A stretch of 64,000 bases of DNA from the NCBI GenBank assembly GCA_964351655.1, contig CAYGPD010000001.1, positions 1 to 64,000 on the forward strand, read 5' to 3'. The notes under the pieces were generated by a model. The model saw nothing but the letters and a program-made list of their open reading frames with translations. It searched no databases and was not told the DNA's origin. The stretch comes from Hirschia sp964351655. GTDB lineage: Bacteria > Pseudomonadota > Alphaproteobacteria > Caulobacterales > Hyphomonadaceae. Both the position numbers and the translations under genes were made by a program. Positions 26,037-34,463 of this stretch are shown in pieces. Each line of letters opens with the position of its first letter. Position 1 is the stretch's first letter.

Positions 26037-28310
26037 ATGACTTTTAAAGGAATTTTGACTGCGTCTGTGGCGCTTACAAGTTTGTGCGCTGTTGGCTTCG
26101 CGCCACAAGCGTTTGCTCAAGAGCAAGAAGTGGCTAGCGAGCAACCAACAGAAGCTAAAAAGACGCTAAGCGTTGTAACTGTAACAGCGCAACGTCGCGA
26201 AGAGAACCTACAAGAAGTTCCAGTGGCGGTGACGGCTCTTTCAGCCGAGCAATTAGCAGATCGTCAAATTGGCGATGTAAATGACATTGCTTCACAAATA
26301 CCAAGTGCAGTGATCGTAACAGGTGGTGGTACTTCTAGTTCAGCACGTGTTTATTTCCGTGGTATCGGGGAAGATGAGTCTCGTGGTGCTGTTGACCCAG
26401 CTGTTGGGATTTATCTGGATGGTATTTTCCTAGGGCGCTCTATCGGATCGCTTCTTGACCTTGTTGATACACAACGTGTTGAGGTGCTTCGTGGACCACA
26501 AGGTACTCTATATGGCCGCAACACAAATGGTGGTGCGATTAAACTTGTGAGTGTGGAGCCGCAAGATGAAAATGGAGGTGATTTATCCGCTGGTATTGGT
26601 AATTACGGTTCCTTCAACTTCAAAGGCATGGGTAATCTAGCGCTTGGTGATAACACTGCTGTGCGTGTATCGGGTGTTTATAAAGAGCGCGATGGTTTGT
26701 TTGAATTAAATCCAAATGGAGCATCTGCTGGTTTAGCGCGCGACAATTTGGGCAAAGAAGAAGTTGCAGCAGCACGTATTTCTGTGAAGCATCACTTCAA
26801 TGACGATTGGTCACTATTATTTGCTGCTGATCACACGCAAGACAATTCAGACCCATCACCAAGTACAATTTTGACTTCAAGTAATGACCCTTCAGTGGTT
26901 ACTGATTTGGATAATGACCTCTTTACAATTGAACCCGTGCCGGGCGCAGTTTGTTCTGCAGCACCCCAAATTTTTCAACAAGTTGGGTGTTTTGCGAACT
27001 TTAACAGTGAAGTTGAAATTTCCGGTGCATCTTTGAAAATTGATGGTGCGATTGGCGACTATGACTTTAGTTCTTTGACGGGTTACCGCCAAATGAAAGA
27101 TGACTTGTCATCTCACATTGGGTTCCCATTCTCACAACAAACAGATCAGTCTCAGTTGAGCCAAGAGTTTACGTTATCTTCTGCGTTTGATGGTCCGTTC
27201 AACTATATGGTTGGTGCCTTCTTCTACAATGAAGAAGTTCAGCTAGATTCAGTATTCTTCTTCCCGTTTAGCGTAGGAATTGATACCAATTCTGCTGCAG
27301 CTTTCTCGCAGGTGAACTTTGAAGCTACAGACAAAATCACCCTCACAGGTGGATTGCGTTACACCACAGAAACACGCGATGTTGTTGGGTCTTCTGGAGC
27401 GCCAGGTGCAGCTTCAGTAGCGTTCCCACTTGAGCGTAATCTAGATGACGACAATCTGACATATTCTGTGAAGGCGAGCTATCAAGCAACAGACAGCATC
27501 ATGGTTTATGGTTCTGTGTCTAACGGTTTCAAAAGTGCCGGTGTGTCTCCTGACTGTTTTGCTGCGGCATCTTGTTTCCTTCCTGTAACTCAAGAAGATC
27601 TTGTGTCTTGGGAAACAGGTATTCGTAGTGATTTGTTTGATAACGCAGTGCGTTTCAATCTGACTTATTTCAACAACTCGTATGAAGATTTGCAAATTTC
27701 CGCGACGGTTCCGGGTGTAGGTTTCACACGTTCCAATGTGGGTGAAGCTGCAATTCAAGGTATTGAGTTGGAAACATCATGGTTTGCAACGGACAATCTT
27801 GAATTCTACATGAATGGTAGTTGGTTAGATGCTGAGTATCAAAACCTAACTGCCGCTGATGCGGGTATTATCAAGCAAATTGATCCAGCTGTTGCTGGAC
27901 CAGCAGATGCAGCATGTCCTGGGCTATCATCGACACCGGGTGCAATGCGTGAGGCACAACTTATTGCTTGTGGTGAAGCATCTCAGCTTAAAAATGCGCC
28001 AGAAACAAAAGCGTCGCTCGGTTTCCAATATTCAATTCCAGCATTTGATGGATATGTGAAATTTGGTGGTGACCTTGCGTATGAAGCAGATTCATATGCA
28101 TTGGTTGCAAACAATCCAGGCTCGCTCATATCACCGGGAACACGTGTGAATGCACGTGTGGGATATGCTCCTGAGGATAAAGGATGGCGCGTATCTTTGT
28201 GGGGTAAAAACCTCACAGATAAAGAATACTACCGCAATACAACAAGTACGAACCACGTATATGCGGAGCTCCCTCTGACTTGGGGTGTTGATTTCGGCGT
28301 AAGCTTCTAA
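26037..28310 (+). CDS. TonB-dependent outer-membrane receptor
   Basis: 757-residue outer-membrane transporter. A signal peptide (ILTASVALTSLCAVGFAPQA, cleavage near AFAQ) is followed by a TonB-box-like stretch (VVTVTAQRREENLQEVPVAV), then the plug domain with VEVLRGPQGTLYGRNTNGGAI. A large beta-barrel follows, ending in the aromatic-terminated strand WGVDFGVSF. This is the style of sphingomonad/Caulobacterales receptors for plant or algal compounds and siderophores; the substrate cannot be read from sequence. An ATG eight codons earlier (26013) also has a GGGAGAGGT site; the 26037 start gives a normal signal peptide. A hairpin terminator follows. Confidence 0.92.
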   Translation: MTFKGILTASVALTSLCAVGFAPQAFAQEQEVASEQPTEAKKTLSVVTVTAQRREENLQEVPVAVTALSAEQLADRQIGDVNDIASQIPSAVIVTGGGTSSSARVYFRGIGEDESRGAVDPAVGIYLDGIFLGRSIGSLLDLVDTQRVEVLRGPQGTLYGRNTNGGAIKLVSVEPQDENGGDLSAGIGNYGSFNFKGMGNLALGDNTAVRVSGVYKERDGLFELNPNGASAGLARDNLGKEEVAAARISVKHHFNDDWSLLFAADHTQDNSDPSPSTILTSSNDPSVVTDLDNDLFTIEPVPGAVCSAAPQIFQQVGCFANFNSEVEISGASLKIDGAIGDYDFSSLTGYRQMKDDLSSHIGFPFSQQTDQSQLSQEFTLSSAFDGPFNYMVGAFFYNEEVQLDSVFFFPFSVGIDTNSAAAFSQVNFEATDKITLTGGLRYTTETRDVVGSSGAPGAASVAFPLERNLDDDNLTYSVKASYQATDSIMVYGSVSNGFKSAGVSPDCFAAASCFLPVTQEDLVSWETGIRSDLFDNAVRFNLTYFNNSYEDLQISATVPGVGFTRSNVGEAAIQGIELETSWFATDNLEFYMNGSWLDAEYQNLTAADAGIIKQIDPAVAGPADAACPGLSSTPGAMREAQLIACGEASQLKNAPETKASLGFQYSIPAFDGYVKFGGDLAYEADSYALVANNPGSLISPGTRVNARVGYAPEDKGWRVSLWGKNLTDKEYYRNTTSTNHVYAELPLTWGVDFGVSF

Positions 28311-28331
28311 ATCAAGCTTTTCTACTTACTT

Positions 28332-28369
28332 CCGTCTGGCGTTATGTGTCTCGTCAGACGGATTTTTTT
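28332..28369 (+). terminator. rho-independent terminator after first TonB receptor
   Basis: Arms CCGTCTG and CAGACGG with a 16-nt loop, followed by a run of seven T. It ends the receptor transcript. Because it covers the GTG at 28346, that codon is unlikely to start the next gene. Confidence 0.8.
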
Positions 28370-28393
28370 ACTGAACTTGGTGGAGCGTCAGTT

Positions 28394-28957
28394 ATGGCTC
28401 GAATTGAACCTCTAAAGGTTGATCAATTAACTGAAGAAGCCAGACAGGATCTGGCATATTCTGAAAAGTTGATGGGATTTATACCCAATGATGTGCTGAC
28501 TATGGCACGTTGGCCGGCATTTCTTAAAGCGACGAAACATTTAGTCGATGTTGTATATGCTCCCGGAGAGCTTGATCCCAGTTTGAAGAGAATGATTGCA
28601 ACTGTCGTCAGCAGTGCAGCTGGCTGTGTGTATTGTCAGGCGCATACATCCCACGGTGCTGTGAAAATGGCAGGAGCAGACGCTGAAAAAGTTGAGAAAG
28701 TCTGGGAGTTTGAAACAAGTCCTTTATTTTCGGATGCTGAACGAGCTGCCTTGAGCTTAGCGATGGGGGCAGGTAGTCAACCGAACGGAGCGACAGATGC
28801 TCACTTTGATGAATTGAAACGTCATTTCTCTCAAACTCAAATCATGGAAATAATGGGTATGATCGCATTGTTTGGGTTGCTCAATCGGTGGAATGATACA
28901 TTGCAGACTGAGCTGGAGCCCGTGCCGCTTAGTTTTGCGAAAGAAAACCTCAAATAA
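28394..28957 (+). CDS. AhpD-like/carboxymuconolactone decarboxylase-family protein
   Basis: 187-residue all-helical protein of the AhpD-like superfamily with the motif SSAAGCVYCQAHTSHGA, carrying the CxxC pair and the downstream His that make these proteins peroxidase/thiol-disulfide partners. Helices such as LSLAMGAGSQ and EIMGMIALFGLLNRWNDTL complete the fold. Start at 28394 (ATG behind GGTGGAG) is chosen over an in-frame GTG at 28346 that lies inside a terminator. It is followed 25 nt later by a lipocalin-like gene, probably one unit. The substrate is unknown. Confidence 0.82.
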   Translation: MARIEPLKVDQLTEEARQDLAYSEKLMGFIPNDVLTMARWPAFLKATKHLVDVVYAPGELDPSLKRMIATVVSSAAGCVYCQAHTSHGAVKMAGADAEKVEKVWEFETSPLFSDAERAALSLAMGAGSQPNGATDAHFDELKRHFSQTQIMEIMGMIALFGLLNRWNDTLQTELEPVPLSFAKENLK

Positions 28958-28982
28958 AAAAATAAAACCGGAGTTTAATCGG

Positions 28983-29456
28983 ATGACCAAAGTTTCTTTG
29001 CGCAAAGAGCTACAAAAAGTGATGCCTACAATGATAAATCATGAAGGTATCTGGGGAGGTGTTTATACCCACATTGATGTGAGTGGAAAAATTATTGATC
29101 GCCACCAAACGCGTGTGGAATGTATTTTTCCAGATAGTGGTCCTTATGCTTACATCCAAAAGAATTTGTTCACTTGGGATGATGGTCGTGAATATCGCGC
29201 TGAACTATTGGGCAGCCTGAAGGGCAATAAACTTTGGTGGGACACCGATACATTCCAAGGTTGTGCGTGGGAGACGGAGTTTGGGGTGACTCTGCTGAAT
29301 TTGGAACGCAAAGATGAGCCGGGGTGTCGTTTCTATGAGATGATCACTATGGGAGATTCAGGTGTAGATCGTGCGCGAACTTGGCAGTGGTTTAATGCTG
29401 AAGGAAAGCTCTACAAACGTACACTTTGCGACGAGTATCTTATCGAAAAGTCGTAA
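28983..29456 (+). CDS. lipocalin-like protein, possibly DUF3598 family
   Basis: 157-residue cytosolic protein (no signal peptide) whose opening NHEGIWGGVYTHIDVSGKII, followed by HQTRVECIFPD and repeated beta-strand pattern, resembles DUF3598/lipocalin-like beta-barrels. Trp and Tyr residues are abundant (LWWDTDTFQGCAWETEFG), fitting a small-molecule pocket. CCGGAG precedes the ATG. The open frame extends upstream into the AhpD-like gene, but the downstream ATG at 28983 fits the ribosome-binding site. It probably belongs with the AhpD-like protein and the flanking TonB receptors in handling one imported compound; that is inference from position only. Confidence 0.6.
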   Translation: MTKVSLRKELQKVMPTMINHEGIWGGVYTHIDVSGKIIDRHQTRVECIFPDSGPYAYIQKNLFTWDDGREYRAELLGSLKGNKLWWDTDTFQGCAWETEFGVTLLNLERKDEPGCRFYEMITMGDSGVDRARTWQWFNAEGKLYKRTLCDEYLIEKS

Positions 29457-29738
29457 AACAGCACTATATTGAGAAGCTTTGCATGAATATTTTATTCATA
29501 TAGTGGCTTTTGCTGGAAAATAATTTGCGATTTGTCGTGTTTGGTGTTTCAAATCGTGAAAATGCGTGTTTTTGCAATCACATAATCACGAAATTTACTT
29601 CAATAGCTTGATTTTTTATTTAATCACAGCGAATAATTAATTGCGCGATATGTCAAACATTGGGGCAATTATTTTCCATTTTGCATAATTGTGAGCAATA
29701 AAATATAATAAATTAATAGTACCGGGGAATGAAACGTT

Positions 29739-32105
29739 ATGAATAAGGCAATATTGAAGCTGACATGCTCAGCACTCATTCTAGGGTCTTTGATAAGCAC
29801 ATCGGCTATAGCCCAAGAAGTAGAAACGGATACTGCTCTCGAGCAGGACGTGATTGTTGTCACGGCGACGAAGCGAGCAACAACCATTCAAGAAGTACCA
29901 TTTTCCATTAATGCGCAGACTGCAGATGCAATGGAAAAAACGGGTGCCACTAACCTAGAAGATGTAGCGCGCAGCGTTGCTGGTCTTACAATTCAAAACC
30001 TTGGACCGGGGCAAAGTCAGGTTGCGATCCGTGGTGTTTCTGCTGGTCAAATCGTACGTGACCAGCCAGGTGTTAAAGAGCAAGTGGGTGTGTACTTGGA
30101 TGAGTCTGTGATTTCACTCTCTCTCTTCACGCCTGATTTAGACTTGTTTGACCTAAATCGTATTGAGACATTGCGTGGACCGCAGGGTACATTGTTTGGT
30201 TCCGGTTCAATGGGTGGAACGATCCGTTACATTACAGAGCAACCAAATACTGATGGCGTGTCGGGTAAAGTTGAAGCCAATGTCAACACAGTCACAGATG
30301 GGAATGAAGGCGGACACCTAAAGGGTGCAATCAATATTCCAATGGGTGATAAAGCAGCGCTTCGCGCTGTTGGATACACAACGCAATATGCCGGCTATAT
30401 TGATGCGGTCACACCAACGGGCAAAAAGGAAGATGTAAACACGGGGACACGTAATGGTGGCCGGATTGCTCTATTACTTGAGCCATCTGAAAACATCAAA
30501 ATAACACCGCGTGTTATTTATCAGGAAATTCAAGCTGATGGGTTTAACCGTGAGGAGGCCTATAACTGGCTTTCTGCGGGTCAACAGCTCGGCGCACGTG
30601 AACAATTTTTGCTAACAGATGAAGAATTCAAAGACGAGACTTTGTTGGCAGATATCACAGCATCCATTGATCTTGGTGCAGTAGAGCTAACATCTGTGAC
30701 CTCATATATCGATAGATCGATTCTTGTGAGCCGTGATGCAAGCGCGCTTACACACAGTGTGTCAGCAGACCTTGGATTTGACACAGCAGCGTTTGAGGTT
30801 CCATCCAACCTACGCGATTCCACTGCATATGAATCATGGACGCAAGAATTGCGTTTAAGCTCTGACTATGAAGGTCCAATTCAGTGGGTTGGGGGAATAT
30901 TCTATTCTACGAACGATCGCTCATATGAGCAGCTTCTTCCAACACCAGGGTATGGTGCATTCACGGATGATGCATTAGGTGCTGGCACGGCTGCTGCGGT
31001 ATCAAATGGGTATTCTGAAGATTCGCCCTATAACTCAGAGCTTGATTATACATTAGACCAATACGCCATATTTGGTGAGGTAAACTGGGAAGCAACAGAT
31101 CGTCTAACTTTGACGGCTGGTGGTCGCTATTATGACTTCGAAGAAGAGCGGACAATTTCTCAAGGTGGTCTGTTTGGAAATGTCATCAACGACCAAGCTG
31201 ATACGACATCATCGCAAGGCTTCAACCCAAGATTTTTGCTCGCTTATGAACTGAATGACGTTGTCACGCTGAATGCGCAAGCGGCTCAGGGCTTCCGTTT
31301 GGGTGGTGTGAATGATCCATTGAATGAAACACTATGTCAGGGATCTGACATTGATACATTCGGCGGCTACCAATCATTTGAAGATGAAACGCTTTGGAAC
31401 TATGAAGCCGGCTTAAAAGCACAAAAAGGTAGTTTCTCTTTCAATGGTGCTGTTTTCTATAGTGATATTAAAGACCTTCAAGTCACTTTAGATGCGGGTA
31501 CATGTTCTTCACGTGTTGTGTTTAACGTTCCTGAAGCACACTCTGCCGGTATTGAGGCAGAGGTTGGCTATAGCCCAATTCAAGGGCTGAATTTGAATAT
31601 GGCGCTTAGCTTGCTGGAGAGCCAATTTGACTCAACAGTTGAAAGCGGCGGCGCGGTGCTTGGCGGGATTAGAGACGGAAACCGTCTTCCTTCAGTTCCT
31701 GAGTATCAATTCTCATTCTCTGGATCATACTATTGGGATGCAGGATTTGCGAACGCATCAGCATTTGTAGCAGGATCTCTACAGCTAATTGGTGACCGCT
31801 ATACGCAACCAACGGATCAAGAGGTAGGTCAAGGTCTGCCAACAGCTACAGGACTTGCTTATGGTACGTTCACAGGAAATGAAGATCCAAGTCGTCTTGT
31901 CGACCTTGATCTAGATTCATATCAGACGCTAAATTTGAGCGCTGGTCTTGAGTTTGAAACATGGAAATTGACAGGGTACATCACTAACGCTTTGGATGAA
32001 GATGCAGATCTATCCTTTGACCGTGAACGTGGTGGACGTGCGCGTCTCGGTTTCCGTACAAACAGCCCACGCACAATCGGGATGACCATCCGGAAAGATT
32101 TCTAA
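29739..32105 (+). CDS. TonB-dependent outer-membrane receptor (second)
   Basis: 788 residues. Signal peptide (LTCSALILGSLISTSAIAQ), TonB-box-like DVIVVTATKRATTIQEVPFS, plug with IETLRGPQGTLFGSGSMGGTI, and a barrel ending TNSPRTIGMTIRKDF (terminal Phe). Related in style to the first receptor but clearly divergent, so not a recent duplication. GGGGAA precedes the ATG. The 282-nt gap upstream is AT-rich and holds only promoter-like sequence. A strong terminator follows. Confidence 0.92.
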   Translation: MNKAILKLTCSALILGSLISTSAIAQEVETDTALEQDVIVVTATKRATTIQEVPFSINAQTADAMEKTGATNLEDVARSVAGLTIQNLGPGQSQVAIRGVSAGQIVRDQPGVKEQVGVYLDESVISLSLFTPDLDLFDLNRIETLRGPQGTLFGSGSMGGTIRYITEQPNTDGVSGKVEANVNTVTDGNEGGHLKGAINIPMGDKAALRAVGYTTQYAGYIDAVTPTGKKEDVNTGTRNGGRIALLLEPSENIKITPRVIYQEIQADGFNREEAYNWLSAGQQLGAREQFLLTDEEFKDETLLADITASIDLGAVELTSVTSYIDRSILVSRDASALTHSVSADLGFDTAAFEVPSNLRDSTAYESWTQELRLSSDYEGPIQWVGGIFYSTNDRSYEQLLPTPGYGAFTDDALGAGTAAAVSNGYSEDSPYNSELDYTLDQYAIFGEVNWEATDRLTLTAGGRYYDFEEERTISQGGLFGNVINDQADTTSSQGFNPRFLLAYELNDVVTLNAQAAQGFRLGGVNDPLNETLCQGSDIDTFGGYQSFEDETLWNYEAGLKAQKGSFSFNGAVFYSDIKDLQVTLDAGTCSSRVVFNVPEAHSAGIEAEVGYSPIQGLNLNMALSLLESQFDSTVESGGAVLGGIRDGNRLPSVPEYQFSFSGSYYWDAGFANASAFVAGSLQLIGDRYTQPTDQEVGQGLPTATGLAYGTFTGNEDPSRLVDLDLDSYQTLNLSAGLEFETWKLTGYITNALDEDADLSFDRERGGRARLGFRTNSPRTIGMTIRKDF

Positions 32106-32124
32106 GTCTTTTAAAGTATCGACG

Positions 32125-32163
32125 AAAAAGACCCCGCAGACGCATGTTTGCGGGGTCTTTTTT
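32125..32163 (+). terminator. rho-independent terminator after second TonB receptor
   Basis: Stem arms AAAAAGACCCCGCA and TGCGGGGTCTTTTT with a 10-nt loop and T run; one of the strongest terminators in the window. It begins 20 nt after the receptor stop and separates it from the aminotransferase gene. Confidence 0.9.
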
Positions 32164-32286
32164 GATTTATAATATACCCCATTGTGTCGAGCTTATTTCA
32201 AGGATGTGTTGTTCTGTGGTTTGATATTGTGCTAAACTCTGAAATATCGAATAATTTATCTGAATAAATTTCCCAAGGGGGCACTT

Positions 32287-33504
32287 ATGTCTAATGCGTT
32301 GATTTCAAATCTTTCTTTACTGCCGCCAGATGCTTTGCTTGGCTTGATGGCAGCATATAAAGAAGATTCACGCGAGAATAAGGTCGATCTCGGTGTCGGT
32401 ATTTATAAAGACGATGCAGGGCGAACGCCCGTTTTGAGGGCTGTTAAAGCTGCTGAAGAGGTTTTGCTGACGACAGAGAATTCCAAAGCTTATGAAGGGC
32501 CGCGCGGAAACCAACTTTTTGACAATGCTGTTGAAATCCAACTTTATGGTGAGAACTCTAGTACACGTTCACTGGGACGGGTTGTGTCTCTTGCTTCACC
32601 AGGTGGTTGCGGCGCGTTGAGTGTAGCTGTTGGCTTTGTGAAACGTCTTAGCAAGCAGGGAGTAATATGGGTAAGTAGCCCATCTTGGCCTAACCATGCG
32701 CATGTTGTGCGGGCAATGGGAATGGAAACGGACAGCTATGCGTATGAAGAAGTCGCAACTGGTCCGGATGCAGGCAAAGTAAATTTTGAACGTATTGTTG
32801 CGACGCTTGAAAACGCGAATGCCGGGGATGGGATAATCATTCAAGGCCCATGTCATAATCCTACTGGAATAGACTTAGACCATGGGCAATGGGATTCTAT
32901 TGCGAGATTATGTATCGAGAAGTCACTTTTTCCAATCGTAGATGTTGCCTATCACGGGTTTGGAAATTCGTTGGATGAGGATATGTTGGGCGTACGTAGT
33001 TTTTTGAACATAGTACCAGAGGCGTTGGTATCATACTCGTGTTCTAAAAACTTCGGATTGTATCGTGAGCGTACCGGATGTTTGGTGGCGCAGACTCAGT
33101 CTGCTGAACATACAAAAATCACGTTATCGCATTTAGCTGACATCGCGCGCGCAAGCTATTCCATGCCGCCATCACACGGCGCAGCAATCGTTGCTACAAT
33201 TTTGAATACGCCGGCATTGAAAGCAATGTGGATAAACGAACTTGATGATATGCGTGCTCGAATTACGTCTTTGCGCACAGCGATGGCGACCGCATTGCGC
33301 CAACATGGAAAAGATGTGGCTGCTGATCGTATTGTGCGCCAAAAGGGAATGTTCTCTTTGATGCAATTTGAAGAGGGGGCAGCACAGAAATTAGTGACTG
33401 AACACGCTATTTATCTACCAAATTCAGGCCGTATTAATGTGGCAGGTTTGAAGCTGGATACAATAGAATATGTGGCTAAATGTATGGCACCATATCTTAA
33501 ATAG
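32287..33504 (+). CDS. aspartate/aromatic amino acid aminotransferase (class I)
   Basis: PLP-dependent transaminase of the AspC/TyrB type. The 405-residue product shows KVDLGVGIYKDDAGRTPVL near the N-terminus, the substrate/PLP region GPCHNPTGIDL, DVAYHGFGN, the PLP-lysine motif SYSCSKNFGLYRERTG, and the C-terminal NSGRINVAGL with the carboxylate-binding Arg. AAGGGGG precedes the ATG. It could act on aspartate, phenylalanine or tyrosine; the sequence alone does not decide. It lies after a terminator, so it is probably transcribed alone. Confidence 0.92.
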   Translation: MSNALISNLSLLPPDALLGLMAAYKEDSRENKVDLGVGIYKDDAGRTPVLRAVKAAEEVLLTTENSKAYEGPRGNQLFDNAVEIQLYGENSSTRSLGRVVSLASPGGCGALSVAVGFVKRLSKQGVIWVSSPSWPNHAHVVRAMGMETDSYAYEEVATGPDAGKVNFERIVATLENANAGDGIIIQGPCHNPTGIDLDHGQWDSIARLCIEKSLFPIVDVAYHGFGNSLDEDMLGVRSFLNIVPEALVSYSCSKNFGLYRERTGCLVAQTQSAEHTKITLSHLADIARASYSMPPSHGAAIVATILNTPALKAMWINELDDMRARITSLRTAMATALRQHGKDVAADRIVRQKGMFSLMQFEEGAAQKLVTEHAIYLPNSGRINVAGLKLDTIEYVAKCMAPYLK

Positions 33505-33513
33505 AAACGCTTG

Positions 33514-33545
33514 GGGCGCTGAGAAATTCTGATGTTCCAGCGCCC
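33514..33545. terminator. hairpin between convergent genes
   Basis: Arms GGGCGCTG and CAGCGCCC around a 16-nt loop between the stops of the aminotransferase (+) and the LOG-family gene (-). No real T run on either side, so termination activity is uncertain; the placement between converging genes is what suggests it. Confidence 0.45.
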
Positions 33546-33556
33546 TTACAATCTAT

Positions 33557-34384
33557 TTATTTTGAATCTGCTGGAATTGAGCAGAGGCCAGCTTTTACCA
33601 TTTGTTGCCATGCTTCTTCTGGTGTGTCTGCGTAACTAAATAAGTTTACGTCCTCTGGGTTTATCGTTCCCACTTCAATAAGGTTTTCTAAATTGAAAGT
33701 GGACGTCCAAAACTCTTTATCGAAGAGTATAATGGGCAGCTCGTTTGGAATTTTCATTGTTTGGCGCAAGCACAAAACTTCGAATAACTCATCCATTGTT
33801 CCAAAACCACCTGGAAATACCACAAGCGCATTGGCACGCATTGCTAGGTGCATTTTGCGCATCGCAAAATAGTGAAATTGGAAGGTGAGTTCCGGCGTCG
33901 AATAATGGTTGGGTTCTTGTTCGTGCGGAAGTGTAATATTGAAACCAATATTGGGTGCACCAACATCTTGAGCGCCGCGATTGGCTGCTTCCATGATACC
34001 TGGACCGCCACCAGTGGCGATTACGTTATGGCGTGGATGATCCTTGGTTTTCAAAGCACCACCGCGCTTTGAAACGATGCGCCCTAATTCTCTCGCGGCA
34101 TTGTACCATCGGGCATGATTTTCGGGACCATCTTCCTTAAAACGGGCTGAACCAAAAATCACCACGGTTGATGCTACCCCCCATGCACGCAGTTCTTCTT
34201 CTGCTTTTGCATATTCAAGCATGAAGCGTACACCGCGCATACTGTCACCTAGCAGGAAGTCTTCATCTAGGGCAGCAAGGCGGTAGGAGGGCGAGTCCAT
34301 GCTGGCAGGACGCGAGGAGGAGACCTCATCTTCAATGGAAGTCAATGTTTTGGCTGGCGGGGTGTTTTTGTCTGTTTTACTCAT
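33557..34384 (-). CDS. LOG-family protein (nucleotide 5'-monophosphate phosphoribohydrolase)
   Basis: Lysine-decarboxylase-like Rossmann protein of the LOG/TIGR00730 family, which releases bases from nucleoside monophosphates (cytokinin activation in plants, nucleotide turnover in bacteria). The 275-residue protein has STVVIFGSARF, TGGGPGIMEAANRGAQDVG and the signature PGGFGTMDELFEVLCLRQT with the catalytic Glu. A Ser/Thr-rich N-terminal tail of about 35 residues precedes the fold. It stands apart from sbcC by 79 nt, same strand. Confidence 0.88.
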   Translation of the reverse strand: MSKTDKNTPPAKTLTSIEDEVSSSRPASMDSPSYRLAALDEDFLLGDSMRGVRFMLEYAKAEEELRAWGVASTVVIFGSARFKEDGPENHARWYNAARELGRIVSKRGGALKTKDHPRHNVIATGGGPGIMEAANRGAQDVGAPNIGFNITLPHEQEPNHYSTPELTFQFHYFAMRKMHLAMRANALVVFPGGFGTMDELFEVLCLRQTMKIPNELPIILFDKEFWTSTFNLENLIEVGTINPEDVNLFSYADTPEEAWQQMVKAGLCSIPADSK

Positions 34385-34463
34385 GAATTCAATATAGGCA
34401 CTAGAATTAGATTTAATAGGGAAAATGCAGTTATAGTATTGAATTATAACGCTTTAGAAAACG

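Noticed and set aside
29680..29700. AATTGTGAGC, identical to half of the lac operator, before the second TonB receptor
   Set aside because: Only one half-site in AT-rich DNA, no second arm; chance match is likely.
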